Source: Candidatus Accumulibacter sp. UBA704
GTDB lineage: Bacteria; Pseudomonadota; Gammaproteobacteria; Burkholderiales; Rhodocyclaceae
Direction of reading: 5' to 3'
Assembly (NCBI GenBank): GCA_002304785.1
Contig: DBMG01000157.1
Location: 512-22,667, forward strand
Length of the DNA stretch: 22,156 nucleotides
A program made the translations under genes and the position numbers. Below are positions 1 through 7,789 of this stretch, in pieces (the stretch's first letter is position 1; each line of letters starts with the position of its first letter). A model generated the notes under the pieces. It did no database searches. It was not told the DNA's origin and saw only the letters and a list, made by a program, of their open reading frames with translations.

Positions 1-380
1 GCGGTCTTCTTCATCTTGCGCAGGACTTCGGCCGAGACCTGCGGCGGTGCGATCTTGTTGCCGCGCACTTCAACCCAGGCGTCGCCGTTGTCGGCCTTGA
101 GAATCTTGAAGGGCATCAGCGAAATGTCCTTCTGCACTTCCTTTTCCTCGAAGCGGCGGCCGATCAGGCGCTTGACCGCGAACAGGGTGTTGTGCGGGTT
201 GGTCACGGCCTGGCGCTTGGCCGGCGCGCCGCACAGGATCTCGCCGTCGTTGGTGTAAGCGACGATCGACGGCGTAGTGCGCGCGCCTTCGGAGTTTTCG
301 ATGACTTTAGGTTTTCCGCCCTCCATGACGGCGACGCAGGAGTTGGTCGTGCCGAGGTCGATGCCGATGATTTTGCCCAT
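1..380 (-). CDS. dnaK: Chaperone DnaK (Hsp70), N-terminal part, cut by window edge
   Basis: Only the first 126 codons are present; the gene runs off the left edge. The product is the ATP-dependent Hsp70 chaperone of the cytoplasm, working with DnaJ and GrpE. The protein opens MGKIIGIDLGTTNSCVAV, the phosphate-1 loop of the Hsp70 ATPase domain, followed by the conserved ENSEGARTTPS and NPHNTLFAVKRLIGR segments of nucleotide-binding subdomain I. The ATG at 378-380 is preceded by AAGGA about 7 nt upstream on the minus strand, which supports this start. It lies 75 bp downstream of grpE in the same direction. A sigma-32 promoter overlapping the grpE stop codon could drive it independently. No frameshift is visible in the part present. 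Confidence 0.97.
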   Translation of the reverse strand, partial: MGKIIGIDLGTTNSCVAVMEGGKPKVIENSEGARTTPSIVAYTNDGEILCGAPAKRQAVTNPHNTLFAVKRLIGRRFEEKEVQKDISLMPFKILKADNGDAWVEVRGNKIAPPQVSAEVLRKMKKT

Positions 381-431
381 GTCAGAATCCTTTATTTATT
401 GGTGAATACCGAGAAATGTCCGGTTGAGCCC

Positions 432-460
432 TAGTTGGGGTTCGTTGATTTCTTTTCAAG
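432..460 (-). promoter_or_regulatory. Sigma-32 heat-shock promoter for dnaK
   Basis: On the minus strand CTTGAAA (454-460) is followed by exactly 13 nt and then CCCCAACTA (432-440). This fits the sigma-32 (RpoH) consensus CTTGAAA-N(11-16)-CCCCATnT well. The -35 element overlaps the grpE stop codon, and the dnaK ATG lies about 50 nt downstream. Activity is inferred from the match and from the heat-shock nature of the gene. Confidence 0.75.
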
Positions 461-1001
461 CCTTGGGTTTGGCAACGATGACCAGGGCCGGACGCAGCAC
501 GCGTTCAGCGATCAGGTAGCCCTTCTGGAGTACGGAAACAACGGTGTTGGCTTCCTGTTCGGATTCGACCATGCTTATCGCCTGGTGGAAATTCGGGTCG
601 AACTTCTCGCCGACCGGATTGATTTCCTTGAGGCCGGATTTTTCAAAGGCGGCCGCCAGTTGCTTGAGCGTCAAGTCGGTGCCGGATTTCAGGCTCTCTA
701 CGCTGGGATTGTCCGCGGCGAGTGCGGCCTCCAGGCTGTCCTTGACGGCGAGCAGCTCGCCGGCGAAGCGCTCGATGGCGAATTTCGAAGCCTTGGCGAT
801 GTCTTCCTGCGCGCGGCGGCGGACATTTTCAGTCTCCGCCTTGGCTCGCAGCCACGCATCGTGATGTTCCTCGGCCTTCAGCTCGGCTTGGCGGATCATC
901 TCTTCGAGGCTGGGGGTGCTGTCGAGCACCTCATTCTGGGCGGGGGGCGAGACGGCTTCGGCCGCGGCGCTAGGTGTCGTGTCTTTTTCAAGTTCTTGCA
1001 T
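456..1001 (-). CDS. grpE: Nucleotide exchange factor GrpE
   Basis: A 181-residue cytoplasmic co-chaperone that releases ADP from DnaK and acts as a thermosensor of the Hsp70 cycle. Residues 1-30 are a low-complexity, acidic tail. Residues about 32-90 form the long dimerisation helix (LEEMIRQAELKAEEHHDAWLR, then AETENVRRRAQEDI, the typical GrpE signature). Residues about 120-178 are the beta-rich head with the family motif GEKFDPNFHQAI and the ending VLQKGYLIAERVLRPA. Length is normal for the family. The ATG at 999-1001 has GGAG about 10 nt upstream. It sits upstream of dnaK on the same strand and has its own sigma-32 promoter. Confidence 0.97.
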   Translation of the reverse strand: MQELEKDTTPSAAAEAVSPPAQNEVLDSTPSLEEMIRQAELKAEEHHDAWLRAKAETENVRRRAQEDIAKASKFAIERFAGELLAVKDSLEAALAADNPSVESLKSGTDLTLKQLAAAFEKSGLKEINPVGEKFDPNFHQAISMVESEQEANTVVSVLQKGYLIAERVLRPALVIVAKPKA

Positions 1002-1029
1002 GGTTGAAGGTCTCCGGGAAAACTCGGCC

Positions 1030-1058
1030 TAACTGGGGGCGAAATTCGCCATTTCAAG
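1030..1058 (-). promoter_or_regulatory. Sigma-32 heat-shock promoter for grpE
   Basis: On the minus strand CTTGAAA (1052-1058), 13 nt, then CCCCAGTTA (1030-1038), an excellent match to the RpoH consensus with the same spacing as the dnaK promoter at 432-460. It is about 30 nt upstream of the grpE ATG. The spacer contains a perfect 6-1-6 inverted repeat, GGCGAAATTCGCC (1038-1050), which could be an operator or chance. No CIRCE element (the HrcA operator) is present here. Confidence 0.8.
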
Positions 1059-1159
1059 CTTTTTCTTCATGTTTGTTTGAACGGGTTACTATATTGCGCT
1101 GCGTGGTTCGCGAAATGGCGTTGTCTCAGTACTTGGCCCGGATTGGTGACAGTAGCGGC

Positions 1160-2494
1160 ATGGAAAAAATCGGCAAATACGAAATCATTCGCACGCTGGG
1201 GAAGGGCGCGACGGCGGTCGTTTATTTGGCGCGCGATCCGGACAGCGGGCTGGAAGTTGCGGTCAAGCTGATCCGTTTTGGCGAGGACAACGCCGCCATG
1301 TCCCGCCGTTTGCGCAAGCTGTTCCAGATCGAAGGGTCGGTCGGCCGGCGCCTCGATCATCCGAACATCGTCAAGATCTACGACGCGCAGATCGAAGCCG
1401 ACCAGGCCTACATCGTCATGGAGTACATCGAAGGCAAGGCGCTGGATTACCACTGCGCGATCAATCGCTTGCTGCCCATGCATCGCGCCATCGGTATCAT
1501 CTTCAAGTGCTGTCTGGCTCTCGATCACGCTTTTCGGCAAGGGGTGGTGCACCGCGACATCAAACCGGCCAACATCCTGATCGACGCCGAGGACAACCCG
1601 AAAATCACCGATTTCGGGTTGGCGCTCAATCTGCACAAGGATATGGACCGGGATTCGACGTTCATCATGGGAGTTGGCTCCCCGGCATACATGTCACCCG
1701 AGCAGGTCAAGAACTACCCGCTGAACCAGAAGACCGATCTGTATTCGCTCGGGGTCGTGCTCTTCCAGTTGCTGACCGGGCGCCTGCCTTTTCGGGCCAA
1801 CAATCAGGGGGCGTTGATCTACAAGATCGTCAACATGGAAACGCCGTCCGTGTGCGATCTCAATCCGAATCTCCCGGCGGGTTTGGACCCCATCCTGAAA
1901 AAGGCGATGGAAAAGGATCTCTACAACCGCTACCGCAACGGGGCGGAATTCGCCAAGGATCTTTCGACCGTCCGCTACCAGATGTACGACGAGAACGAGA
2001 CGCAGCAGGATACGAAGCATTTCGAAATGCTGCGCAGCCTGGAATTTTTCAAGGAGTTCGAGGACATCGAGCTGTGGGAAGTGCTGCGTATCAGCGTCTG
2101 GCGCGAAGTGTCGGACAAGGTGGCGTTGATCCGGGAAGGGGACAACAACCGCATCTTCGGCGTGATCGTCAATGGTTTCGTCGAGGTGTCGCTCGAGGGC
2201 AAGGCGCTGTGCCGCCTCGGATCCGGGGAAGTAGTCGGCGAGATGACCTATCTGCATCCGAGCGACACCAAGCGGTCGGCCAGCGTGGTGACGCTCGAGC
2301 CGACGCTTTTCCTCGAAATCAACAGCGCCGCTCTCGATCTCTCCTCGGATGAACTGCTCGAACGCTTCCGCAAAACCCTGATTGCCAAGGTACTGTCGCG
2401 CATGCGAGGGGCCAACAAGGCGCTGGCGAAGTCGGGGCTGCCGGCGGTACAGGGTCGGGGGTTGGCGTGTGACCTGGAATTGGCGCCGCCTTGA
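1160..2494 (+). CDS. Ser/Thr protein kinase with C-terminal cyclic-nucleotide-binding domain
   Basis: Counting from the ATG at 1160, a 444-residue protein. Residues 7-270 are a Hanks-type kinase: glycine loop GKGATAVV (14-21), VAVK lysine K36, catalytic HRDIKPAN (131-138), DFG (151-153), SPE in place of APE (179-181) and the DLYSLGVVL helix. All catalytic residues are present. Residues about 290-415 look like a cNMP-binding/Crp-type beta-roll, with a phosphate-cassette-like G-E-M then R-S-A-S-V (about 360-376). No membrane segment or signal peptide is seen, so it should be cytoplasmic. The kinase-first order is the reverse of eukaryotic PKG. Start is uncertain: ATG 1115 is in frame, and neither start has a clear ribosome site; 1160 begins right at the kinase fold. 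It is divergent from grpE, with recQ downstream. Substrates are unknown. Confidence 0.88.
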   Translation: MEKIGKYEIIRTLGKGATAVVYLARDPDSGLEVAVKLIRFGEDNAAMSRRLRKLFQIEGSVGRRLDHPNIVKIYDAQIEADQAYIVMEYIEGKALDYHCAINRLLPMHRAIGIIFKCCLALDHAFRQGVVHRDIKPANILIDAEDNPKITDFGLALNLHKDMDRDSTFIMGVGSPAYMSPEQVKNYPLNQKTDLYSLGVVLFQLLTGRLPFRANNQGALIYKIVNMETPSVCDLNPNLPAGLDPILKKAMEKDLYNRYRNGAEFAKDLSTVRYQMYDENETQQDTKHFEMLRSLEFFKEFEDIELWEVLRISVWREVSDKVALIREGDNNRIFGVIVNGFVEVSLEGKALCRLGSGEVVGEMTYLHPSDTKRSASVVTLEPTLFLEINSAALDLSSDELLERFRKTLIAKVLSRMRGANKALAKSGLPAVQGRGLACDLELAPP

Positions 2495-2583
2495 TGGTTT
2501 GAAACAATTAACAAGGGCGGGCTCGGCGAAAACCGGGGCAATATCGTTTACCATCGCGCCCTTTGCTTGGCCACGCTGTTCCC

Positions 2584-4452
2584 GTGACACCTTCCGCACC
2601 TGATTCTCCATCCGCCGTTCTGCACGACGTGTTTGGCTACAGCGCCTTTCGCGGCGCGCAGGCGGAGATCGTCGACCACTTGATTGCGGGCGGCGACGCG
2701 CTGGTGCTAATGCCGACCGGTGGCGGCAAGAGTTTGTGCTACCAGATTCCGGCGATCGCCCGGCACCGCGCCGGGCGTGGTCTGGCGGTTGTCGTCAGCC
2801 CGCTGATCGCGCTGATGCACGATCAGGTCGGCGCGCTGGAGGAAGCCGGCGTGCATGCCGCCTTCCTCAATTCCACGCTGACGCTCGACGAGGTGCAGCG
2901 CGTCGAGCGGGAAATGATGAACGGCCGGCTGGTCATGCTCTACGTCGCGCCGGAACGTCTGACCACCCCGCGCATGCTGGCGCAGCTCGATTCCCTGCAG
3001 CAGCGCGGGCTGCTGAGCCTGTTCGCCATCGACGAGGCGCACTGCGTTAGCCAGTGGGGGCACGACTTCCGCGAAGACTATTTGGCGCTCAACGTGCTGC
3101 ACGAGCGCTATCCAGGCGTGCCGCGCATCGCACTGACGGCCACGGCGGATGCGCTGACGCGTGCTGACATCATCGAGCGGCTGGATCTTGGCGATGCCCG
3201 GGTGTTCATCAGCAGCTTCGACCGACCGAACATCCGCTATGTGATCGTCGAGAAGGGGGACACGCGCCGGCAATTGCTCGACTTCATCCGCGAGGAACAC
3301 GCCGGCGAAGCGGGCATCGTCTACTGCCTATCGCGCAAGAAGGTCGAGGAGACCGCCGCGTGGCTCTCCGCGGCCGGAATTCCCGCCCTGCCGTACCACG
3401 CCGGAATGGATGCGGCGCGGCGGCGCGACCACCAGGATCGCTTCCTGCGCCAGGATGGCGTCGTGATGGTGGCCACCATCGCTTTCGGCATGGGCATCGA
3501 CAAGCCCGACGTGCGTTTCGTCGCCCACCTCGACCTGCCTAAGAATATCGAGAGCTACTACCAGGAAACCGGGCGGGCGGGACGCGACGGCCTGCCCGCG
3601 GATGCGTGGATGGCCTATGGACTCGCCGACGTGGTCAACCAGCGTCGCATGATCGACGAGAGCCCGGCCGACGAAGCCTTCAAGCGCAGCCAGCGCGGCA
3701 AGCTCGACGCGCTGCTCACGCTCGCCGAAGCGTACGATTGCCGACGGGTGCGGCTGCTCGGCTACTTCGGCGAGGAGAGTGCGCCGTGCGTAGCGCAGCA
3801 GAATGTCTGCGACAACTGTCTGCATCCGCCGCGGACCTGGGATGCGACCGAGGCGGCGCGCAAAGCGCTCTCCTGCGTCTACCGTTTCCATCAGAGCGGC
3901 GGCCAGCGTTTCGGCGTCGTGCACCTCATCGACGTGCTGCGCGGCAAGGTGACGGAAAAAGTCACGCAATACGACCATCAGCGCCTGACCACTTTCGGCA
4001 TCGGCGCCGATTTTCCCGAGGCGCAATGGCGCGCGGTCGTGCGCCAGCTGATCGCGCTCGGCCACCTGCGCGTCGAGGGCGAGTTCAGTACGCTCGAACT
4101 GACTGAAACGGCTCGCCCGGTCCTGCGCGGCGAGGTGCAACTGTTCCTGCGTGAAGCGGCACGGTCGGCGGGAAAGGCAAAACGTCTCGCCGAACCGCGC
4201 GGCAAGGCGAAGCGCACGGCACTGTCGCTGGACCACGAGGAACTGGCCCGTTTCGAGGCGCTCAAGGCGTGGCGCGCCGGCGTTGCCAGCGAACACAATC
4301 TGCCGGCCTACGTTGTTTTCCACGACGCGACGCTCGCCGAGATGGCCAAGGAAGTACCGGACACGCTGGACGCGCTCGCCGAAATCGGCGGCGTCGGCGC
4401 GAAGAAGCTGGAAGCCTACGGGCGGGAGATCCTGCGGGTGTTGAACGGCTGA
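2584..4452 (+). CDS. recQ: ATP-dependent DNA helicase RecQ
   Basis: A superfamily 2 3'-5' DNA helicase for recombination and fork repair. Numbering from an upstream in-frame TTG at 2563, Walker A PTGGGKS is at 51-57, the DEAH box IDEAHCVSQWGHDFR at about 156-170, and motifs IV-VI include YCLSRKKVE, ATIAFGMGIDKPDVR and YYQETGRAGRDG. A RecQ zinc site follows (CRRVRLLGYFGE, then C, CDNC), then a winged helix, and a C-terminal HRDC domain over about the last 80 residues ending in the helix-hairpin-like IGGVGAKKLEAYG. Length is slightly over the E. coli enzyme. Start is uncertain: GTG 2584 is preferred because homologues begin shortly before VLHDVFGY, but no strong ribosome site is visible. It follows the kinase gene by about 90 bp, and its stop lies one base from the stop of the convergent gene. 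Confidence 0.95.
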   Translation: MTPSAPDSPSAVLHDVFGYSAFRGAQAEIVDHLIAGGDALVLMPTGGGKSLCYQIPAIARHRAGRGLAVVVSPLIALMHDQVGALEEAGVHAAFLNSTLTLDEVQRVEREMMNGRLVMLYVAPERLTTPRMLAQLDSLQQRGLLSLFAIDEAHCVSQWGHDFREDYLALNVLHERYPGVPRIALTATADALTRADIIERLDLGDARVFISSFDRPNIRYVIVEKGDTRRQLLDFIREEHAGEAGIVYCLSRKKVEETAAWLSAAGIPALPYHAGMDAARRRDHQDRFLRQDGVVMVATIAFGMGIDKPDVRFVAHLDLPKNIESYYQETGRAGRDGLPADAWMAYGLADVVNQRRMIDESPADEAFKRSQRGKLDALLTLAEAYDCRRVRLLGYFGEESAPCVAQQNVCDNCLHPPRTWDATEAARKALSCVYRFHQSGGQRFGVVHLIDVLRGKVTEKVTQYDHQRLTTFGIGADFPEAQWRAVVRQLIALGHLRVEGEFSTLELTETARPVLRGEVQLFLREAARSAGKAKRLAEPRGKAKRTALSLDHEELARFEALKAWRAGVASEHNLPAYVVFHDATLAEMAKEVPDTLDALAEIGGVGAKKLEAYGREILRVLNG

Positions 4453-4453
4453 A

Positions 4454-5515
4454 TCACACCGTCAGGTCGATCTGCTGCACGCTGCCGACCCCGCCGTTCT
4501 CCTTCAGGTAGATGCCGGTGCTGCGTATCTGGCCCAGCAGTGCGTTGGCAGCGTCCTTGACGTCGAACGGCGTCACGGTACGGGCCAGGCTGATGGCGCC
4601 GACGTTGGTGTCCTTTAGCGATTGCAGGGAGTCCTTGCCCGAAGCATCCTTGGTCCAAACCGACAGCTGGGCGTATGCCGCGTCGTTCTCGTCGATCCAG
4701 CCGTTTCCGTCCGAATCGAGTTCCGCCAATTCGGCAAAGCCGTCCCCGGTTTTCGTGCCGAATAGTTCCGAACCGTTGTTGATCACGCCGTCGCCGTTGC
4801 GGTCGAAGGCGAGAAAGCCACTGCCGCCTGCCACGAAATTGATCTGCTCGCCGGCGTTCCCGTCGGAATTAAGATCGAACGCGAAACGCTGATCGGTCAG
4901 TTGCGCAGCGTTGCCGGAGAAGTTGATCACCAGCGGGTCGCTCTTCTGGCGTGCATCGCCCAGGCGCAGGCTGACGTCGGTTTCGGCGTGGTAGCTGCGT
5001 GACATGAATAGCGACAGTTTGAAGCTGATTTCGCGGCCGTCCGCCGTATTTACCACCCCGCTGGCTTGAAACGCCGTTTGCTCGACCTCGGAAAAGGACT
5101 CGTGATAGTCGTATTCGACACCGAAACCGGCGCGCTGCGGTTGTGCCGTACCCGCGCCGACTGGAGCCTGCACCGACTTTCCGGCATCGTGGTGGAGTTT
5201 CCTGGCGTCAAAGACCTTGACGTCCTCGCCGGTCAACAAGACCAGGAGCCTGCGGATGAGGCTCAGGGCAGGATCGTTTTCCGCCGCCTCGAGACTATCC
5301 TCGACGGCTTCGGTTTCGCCACCCTGCGCGGCCCGGCCTGCATCGGAAATTTCTACATGCTCGGGCGGGTTGTGGGCCAGTCCCAGCGCGTTACCGTTGC
5401 GCTCGAAATCCGGCCGGCGATTGCCTGACCACATGCGCAGGGATTCCGATTTTTCATGGTGCTGCAATTCGGTATGGCTGGATTCCAGTTGAAGGGACGA
5501 ACTGGCGATTCTCAT
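4454..5515 (-). CDS. EF-hand-like calcium-binding protein, function unknown
   Basis: A 353-residue protein that I recognise only as a recurrent proteobacterial hypothetical. The N-terminus (MRIASSSLQLESSH) has no signal peptide, and residues 15-130 are hydrophilic and probably disordered. Residues about 130-205 look beta-rich. Three Asp/Gly-rich loops follow: DLNSDGNAGEQI (214-225), DRNGDGVINNGSE (238-250) and DSDGNGWIDEND (267-278). The last is a textbook 12-residue EF-hand loop with D1, D3, N5, G6, I8 and D12. Calcium binding is therefore likely; the role is unknown. The ATG at 5513-5515 has GGAGGT 5 nt upstream, which fixes the start. Secretion by a non-Sec route is possible because related loops occur in RTX-type exported proteins, but no type I exporter genes are nearby. 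Confidence 0.8.
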   Translation of the reverse strand: MRIASSSLQLESSHTELQHHEKSESLRMWSGNRRPDFERNGNALGLAHNPPEHVEISDAGRAAQGGETEAVEDSLEAAENDPALSLIRRLLVLLTGEDVKVFDARKLHHDAGKSVQAPVGAGTAQPQRAGFGVEYDYHESFSEVEQTAFQASGVVNTADGREISFKLSLFMSRSYHAETDVSLRLGDARQKSDPLVINFSGNAAQLTDQRFAFDLNSDGNAGEQINFVAGGSGFLAFDRNGDGVINNGSELFGTKTGDGFAELAELDSDGNGWIDENDAAYAQLSVWTKDASGKDSLQSLKDTNVGAISLARTVTPFDVKDAANALLGQIRSTGIYLKENGGVGSVQQIDLTV

Positions 5516-5566
5516 GGTGACCTCCGCTTCCGGCGGTGAAACTGGGTAAAGACATAACGGAAGAAG

Positions 5567-5594
5567 AGGGGAAACTCTTGAGGGAAAACTCTTG
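5567..5594. repeat. 14-bp tandem duplication, two copies
   Basis: AGGGGAAACTCTTG (5567-5580) is followed directly by AGGGAAAACTCTTG (5581-5594), with 13 of 14 bases identical. It lies in the 88-bp gap between hemH and the EF-hand gene. No clear terminator or promoter is associated; it is probably a slippage duplication. Confidence 0.8.
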
Positions 5595-5603
5595 GTCTTT
5601 TTG

Positions 5604-6641
5604 TTACCCGATTGGCCAACCCTGCAGGTGCTGCAGCACGAGTCGTTCCAGCGCGTGAATCCAGTCGTCGCTTTCGTTCAGGCAGGGGATGTAGAAAAAC
5701 TCCTTGCCACCCGCCGTCAGGAAGGTCGATTTGCCTTCTATGGCGATTTCTTCGATCGTTTCCAGGCAATCGGCCGGGAAGCCGGGGCACAGGATGTCGA
5801 CACGCTGCAGCCTCTTCTTGCCCAGCTGTTCCAGAGTGGCCGCCGTGTAGGGTTGCAGCCATTCGGCCGGGCCGAAGCGCGACTGGAAACAGATGCTGTA
5901 CCGGGTTTCATCGAGATTCAGCTCCCTGGCCAGCAGTTGTCCGGTGGCCAGGCATTCGTCGCGGTATGGGTCGCCCTGCTCGACCGATCGGATCGGAATT
6001 CCGTGGAAGCTCATGACCAGTTGGTACGCGGTACCGGGCTGTCCGTGAGTCATCCAGTGCTGGCGGACACTCGCGGCGAGCGCCTGGATGTAGTCCGGGT
6101 TGTCGGGAAAGCTGCGCACCGTGCGCAGTTCCGGCTGGCTGCGCAAGTTTCCAGCCCAGGCAAATGCGGCGTCGAAGGCGGTGGCCGTTGTGCTCGAGGA
6201 ATATTGCGGGTAAAGCGGCAGCAGCAGGATGCGTGTGAACCCTTCGGCCTTGAGCCGGGTCAGCGTGGCCGGGATTGACGGTTGCCCGTAGCGCATCGCG
6301 TAATCCACGTGGACCGCATGCCCGGACTGGCCGAGGAAGCCGCGTAGCAGTTTGACCTGCTTCTCGGTGTGCGTCTTCAGCGGCGAGCCTTCCGGCGTCC
6401 AGATCGCAGCGTATTTTTCGGCGGATTTCTTCGGCCGCACGTTGAGAATCACACCGTTGAGGATCGGCCACCAGACGGCGCGAGGAATCTCCACGACTCG
6501 CGGATCGGACAGGAATTCCCTGAGATAGCGGCGGACGGCCGGGGCGGTTGGCGCGTCGGGTGTACCCAGGTTAATCAGCAGTACCGCCGTCTCGCCTGTC
6601 TGTCCCTCGTGATGCTTGGGTTCGGGCATCAGGCGCGGCAT
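5604..6641 (-). CDS. hemH: Ferrochelatase
   Basis: A 345-residue enzyme inserting Fe(II) into protoporphyrin IX, the last step of haem synthesis. Visible family marks: LLINLGTPDAPTAPAVRRYLREFLSD at the N-terminus, MRYGQPSI, LPLYPQYSSSTT (about 141-152), the catalytic histidine in MSFHGIP (H213), FQSRFGPAEWLQPYT (about 252-266), and CPGFPADCLETIEEI (285-299) carrying the conserved acidic residue. Length is typical. The ATG (6639-6641) overlaps the hrcA stop by one base (TGATG on the minus strand), so translation is probably coupled to hrcA. A second ATG four codons in (MPEPK) is an alternative start. Confidence 0.97.
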   Translation of the reverse strand: MPRLMPEPKHHEGQTGETAVLLINLGTPDAPTAPAVRRYLREFLSDPRVVEIPRAVWWPILNGVILNVRPKKSAEKYAAIWTPEGSPLKTHTEKQVKLLRGFLGQSGHAVHVDYAMRYGQPSIPATLTRLKAEGFTRILLLPLYPQYSSSTTATAFDAAFAWAGNLRSQPELRTVRSFPDNPDYIQALAASVRQHWMTHGQPGTAYQLVMSFHGIPIRSVEQGDPYRDECLATGQLLARELNLDETRYSICFQSRFGPAEWLQPYTAATLEQLGKKRLQRVDILCPGFPADCLETIEEIAIEGKSTFLTAGGKEFFYIPCLNESDDWIHALERLVLQHLQGWPIG

Positions 6642-7669
6642 CAGGAATTGGCCTGGTAGGTCAGTGCCGAGGAAAGCAGCCGGGCCGTGATGTCGACGAT
6701 CGGAATCACCCTTTCGTAAGCCATACGAGTCGGGCCAATCACGCCGACGGAGCCGACGATCTGTCCGTCAACCTCGTAAGGCGCGGTGATCACGCTGCAT
6801 TCGTCGAGCGGAGCCAGCCCGGATTCTCCGCCGATGAAGATCTGGATGCCGTCGGCGCGATGCGACACGTCCAGCAGTTGCATGAGCGCCGTGCGTTGTT
6901 CGAAGAGGTCGAAAAGTTCACGCAGGCGCTTCATGTTCGAGGACAGTTCCTCGACTTCCAGGAGGTTGCGCTCACCGGAGATGACGTACTGGTCGTCGGT
7001 CCGGTTCATTGCCTCGTCGCCGGCGGCCAGCGCGGCGGCCATCAGATTCTGCAGGTCGCCGCGCAGCTTGAGCAGGTCTTCCTTGACGCGGTTGCGGATC
7101 TGCTCGAAGTCGTGTCCGGCAAAATACTGATTGAGGTAGTTGGTGGCGACGACGAGTTCCGACGCGGAGTAGGGGCGTTCGGTGAACAGGATGCGGTTCT
7201 GCACGTCGCCGTCGGTGGTTACCAGGATCAGCAGGATGCGTTTTTCCGACAGGCTGACAAACTCCATCTGCCGTATGCGCTGCACTTTGCGCCGCGGAGA
7301 AAGCACGATCCCGGCGAAATGGGTCAGCCCGGAGAGCAGATGCGATGCGCTGCTGATCAATTCCTTCGGTTGCGAAGGATGCAGCCGGCCTTCGATGGCG
7401 TGGATTTTTTCGCTCTCCAACGGTTGTACGGTGAGCAGGCTGTCCACGAAGAAGCGATAGCCGCGCGGCGTCGGTATCCGGCCCGCCGAGGTATGCGGAC
7501 TGGCGATGAAGCCCAGGTCTTCCAGGTCGGCCATTACGTTGCGCACAGTCGCTGCCGAGAGGTCCAGGCCGGAAAATTTCGACAACGCACGCGAACCGAC
7601 CGGCTGGCCGTCTGCAATGTAGCGTTCGATCAGGGTCTTGAGCAGGGTTTTGGAGCGTTCATCGAGCAT
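6641..7669 (-). CDS. hrcA: Heat-inducible transcription repressor HrcA
   Basis: A 342-residue repressor that binds CIRCE operators, typically at groESL, and is folded by GroEL. The N-terminal winged helix (about 1-75) has SKTLLKTLIERYIADGQPVG, then LSAATVRNVMADLEDLGFI and SPHTSAGRIPTPRGYRFFVD, all hallmark HrcA segments. The middle and C-terminal GAF-like domain ends with VGSVGVIGPTRMAYERVIP. Length is normal. It is divergent from nadK with a 120-bp spacer. No CIRCE (TTAGCACTC-N9-GAGTGCTAA) was seen upstream of it, grpE or dnaK, so its targets are probably outside the window. It overlaps hemH by one base. Confidence 0.97.
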   Translation of the reverse strand: MLDERSKTLLKTLIERYIADGQPVGSRALSKFSGLDLSAATVRNVMADLEDLGFIASPHTSAGRIPTPRGYRFFVDSLLTVQPLESEKIHAIEGRLHPSQPKELISSASHLLSGLTHFAGIVLSPRRKVQRIRQMEFVSLSEKRILLILVTTDGDVQNRILFTERPYSASELVVATNYLNQYFAGHDFEQIRNRVKEDLLKLRGDLQNLMAAALAAGDEAMNRTDDQYVISGERNLLEVEELSSNMKRLRELFDLFEQRTALMQLLDVSHRADGIQIFIGGESGLAPLDECSVITAPYEVDGQIVGSVGVIGPTRMAYERVIPIVDITARLLSSALTYQANS

Positions 7670-7789
7670 GGGGATGATTCTACAAAAGAAAACGAAGACT
7701 TATAAGACTACGGCGCATCCGTGTCGCAAAGCCTTGGCGGGAATTTTATGCGGACGGCGGTAAATGAATTTGTGGTTTAATTCGGTTCC

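Noticed and set aside
381..1159. CIRCE operator (HrcA site) near grpE and dnaK
   Set aside because: I looked for TTAGCACTC-N9-GAGTGCTAA on both strands of the gaps and found none; sigma-32 sites explain control better.
2563..2583. TTG at 2563 as the recQ start
   Set aside because: No ribosome site precedes it and the added residues are not part of the RecQ family N-terminus; GTG 2584 is a better, though unproven, choice.
3328..4323. Open frame of 331 codons on the minus strand opposite recQ
   Set aside because: It is a shadow of recQ; the plus strand carries all helicase motifs, and this frame has no recognisable domain.
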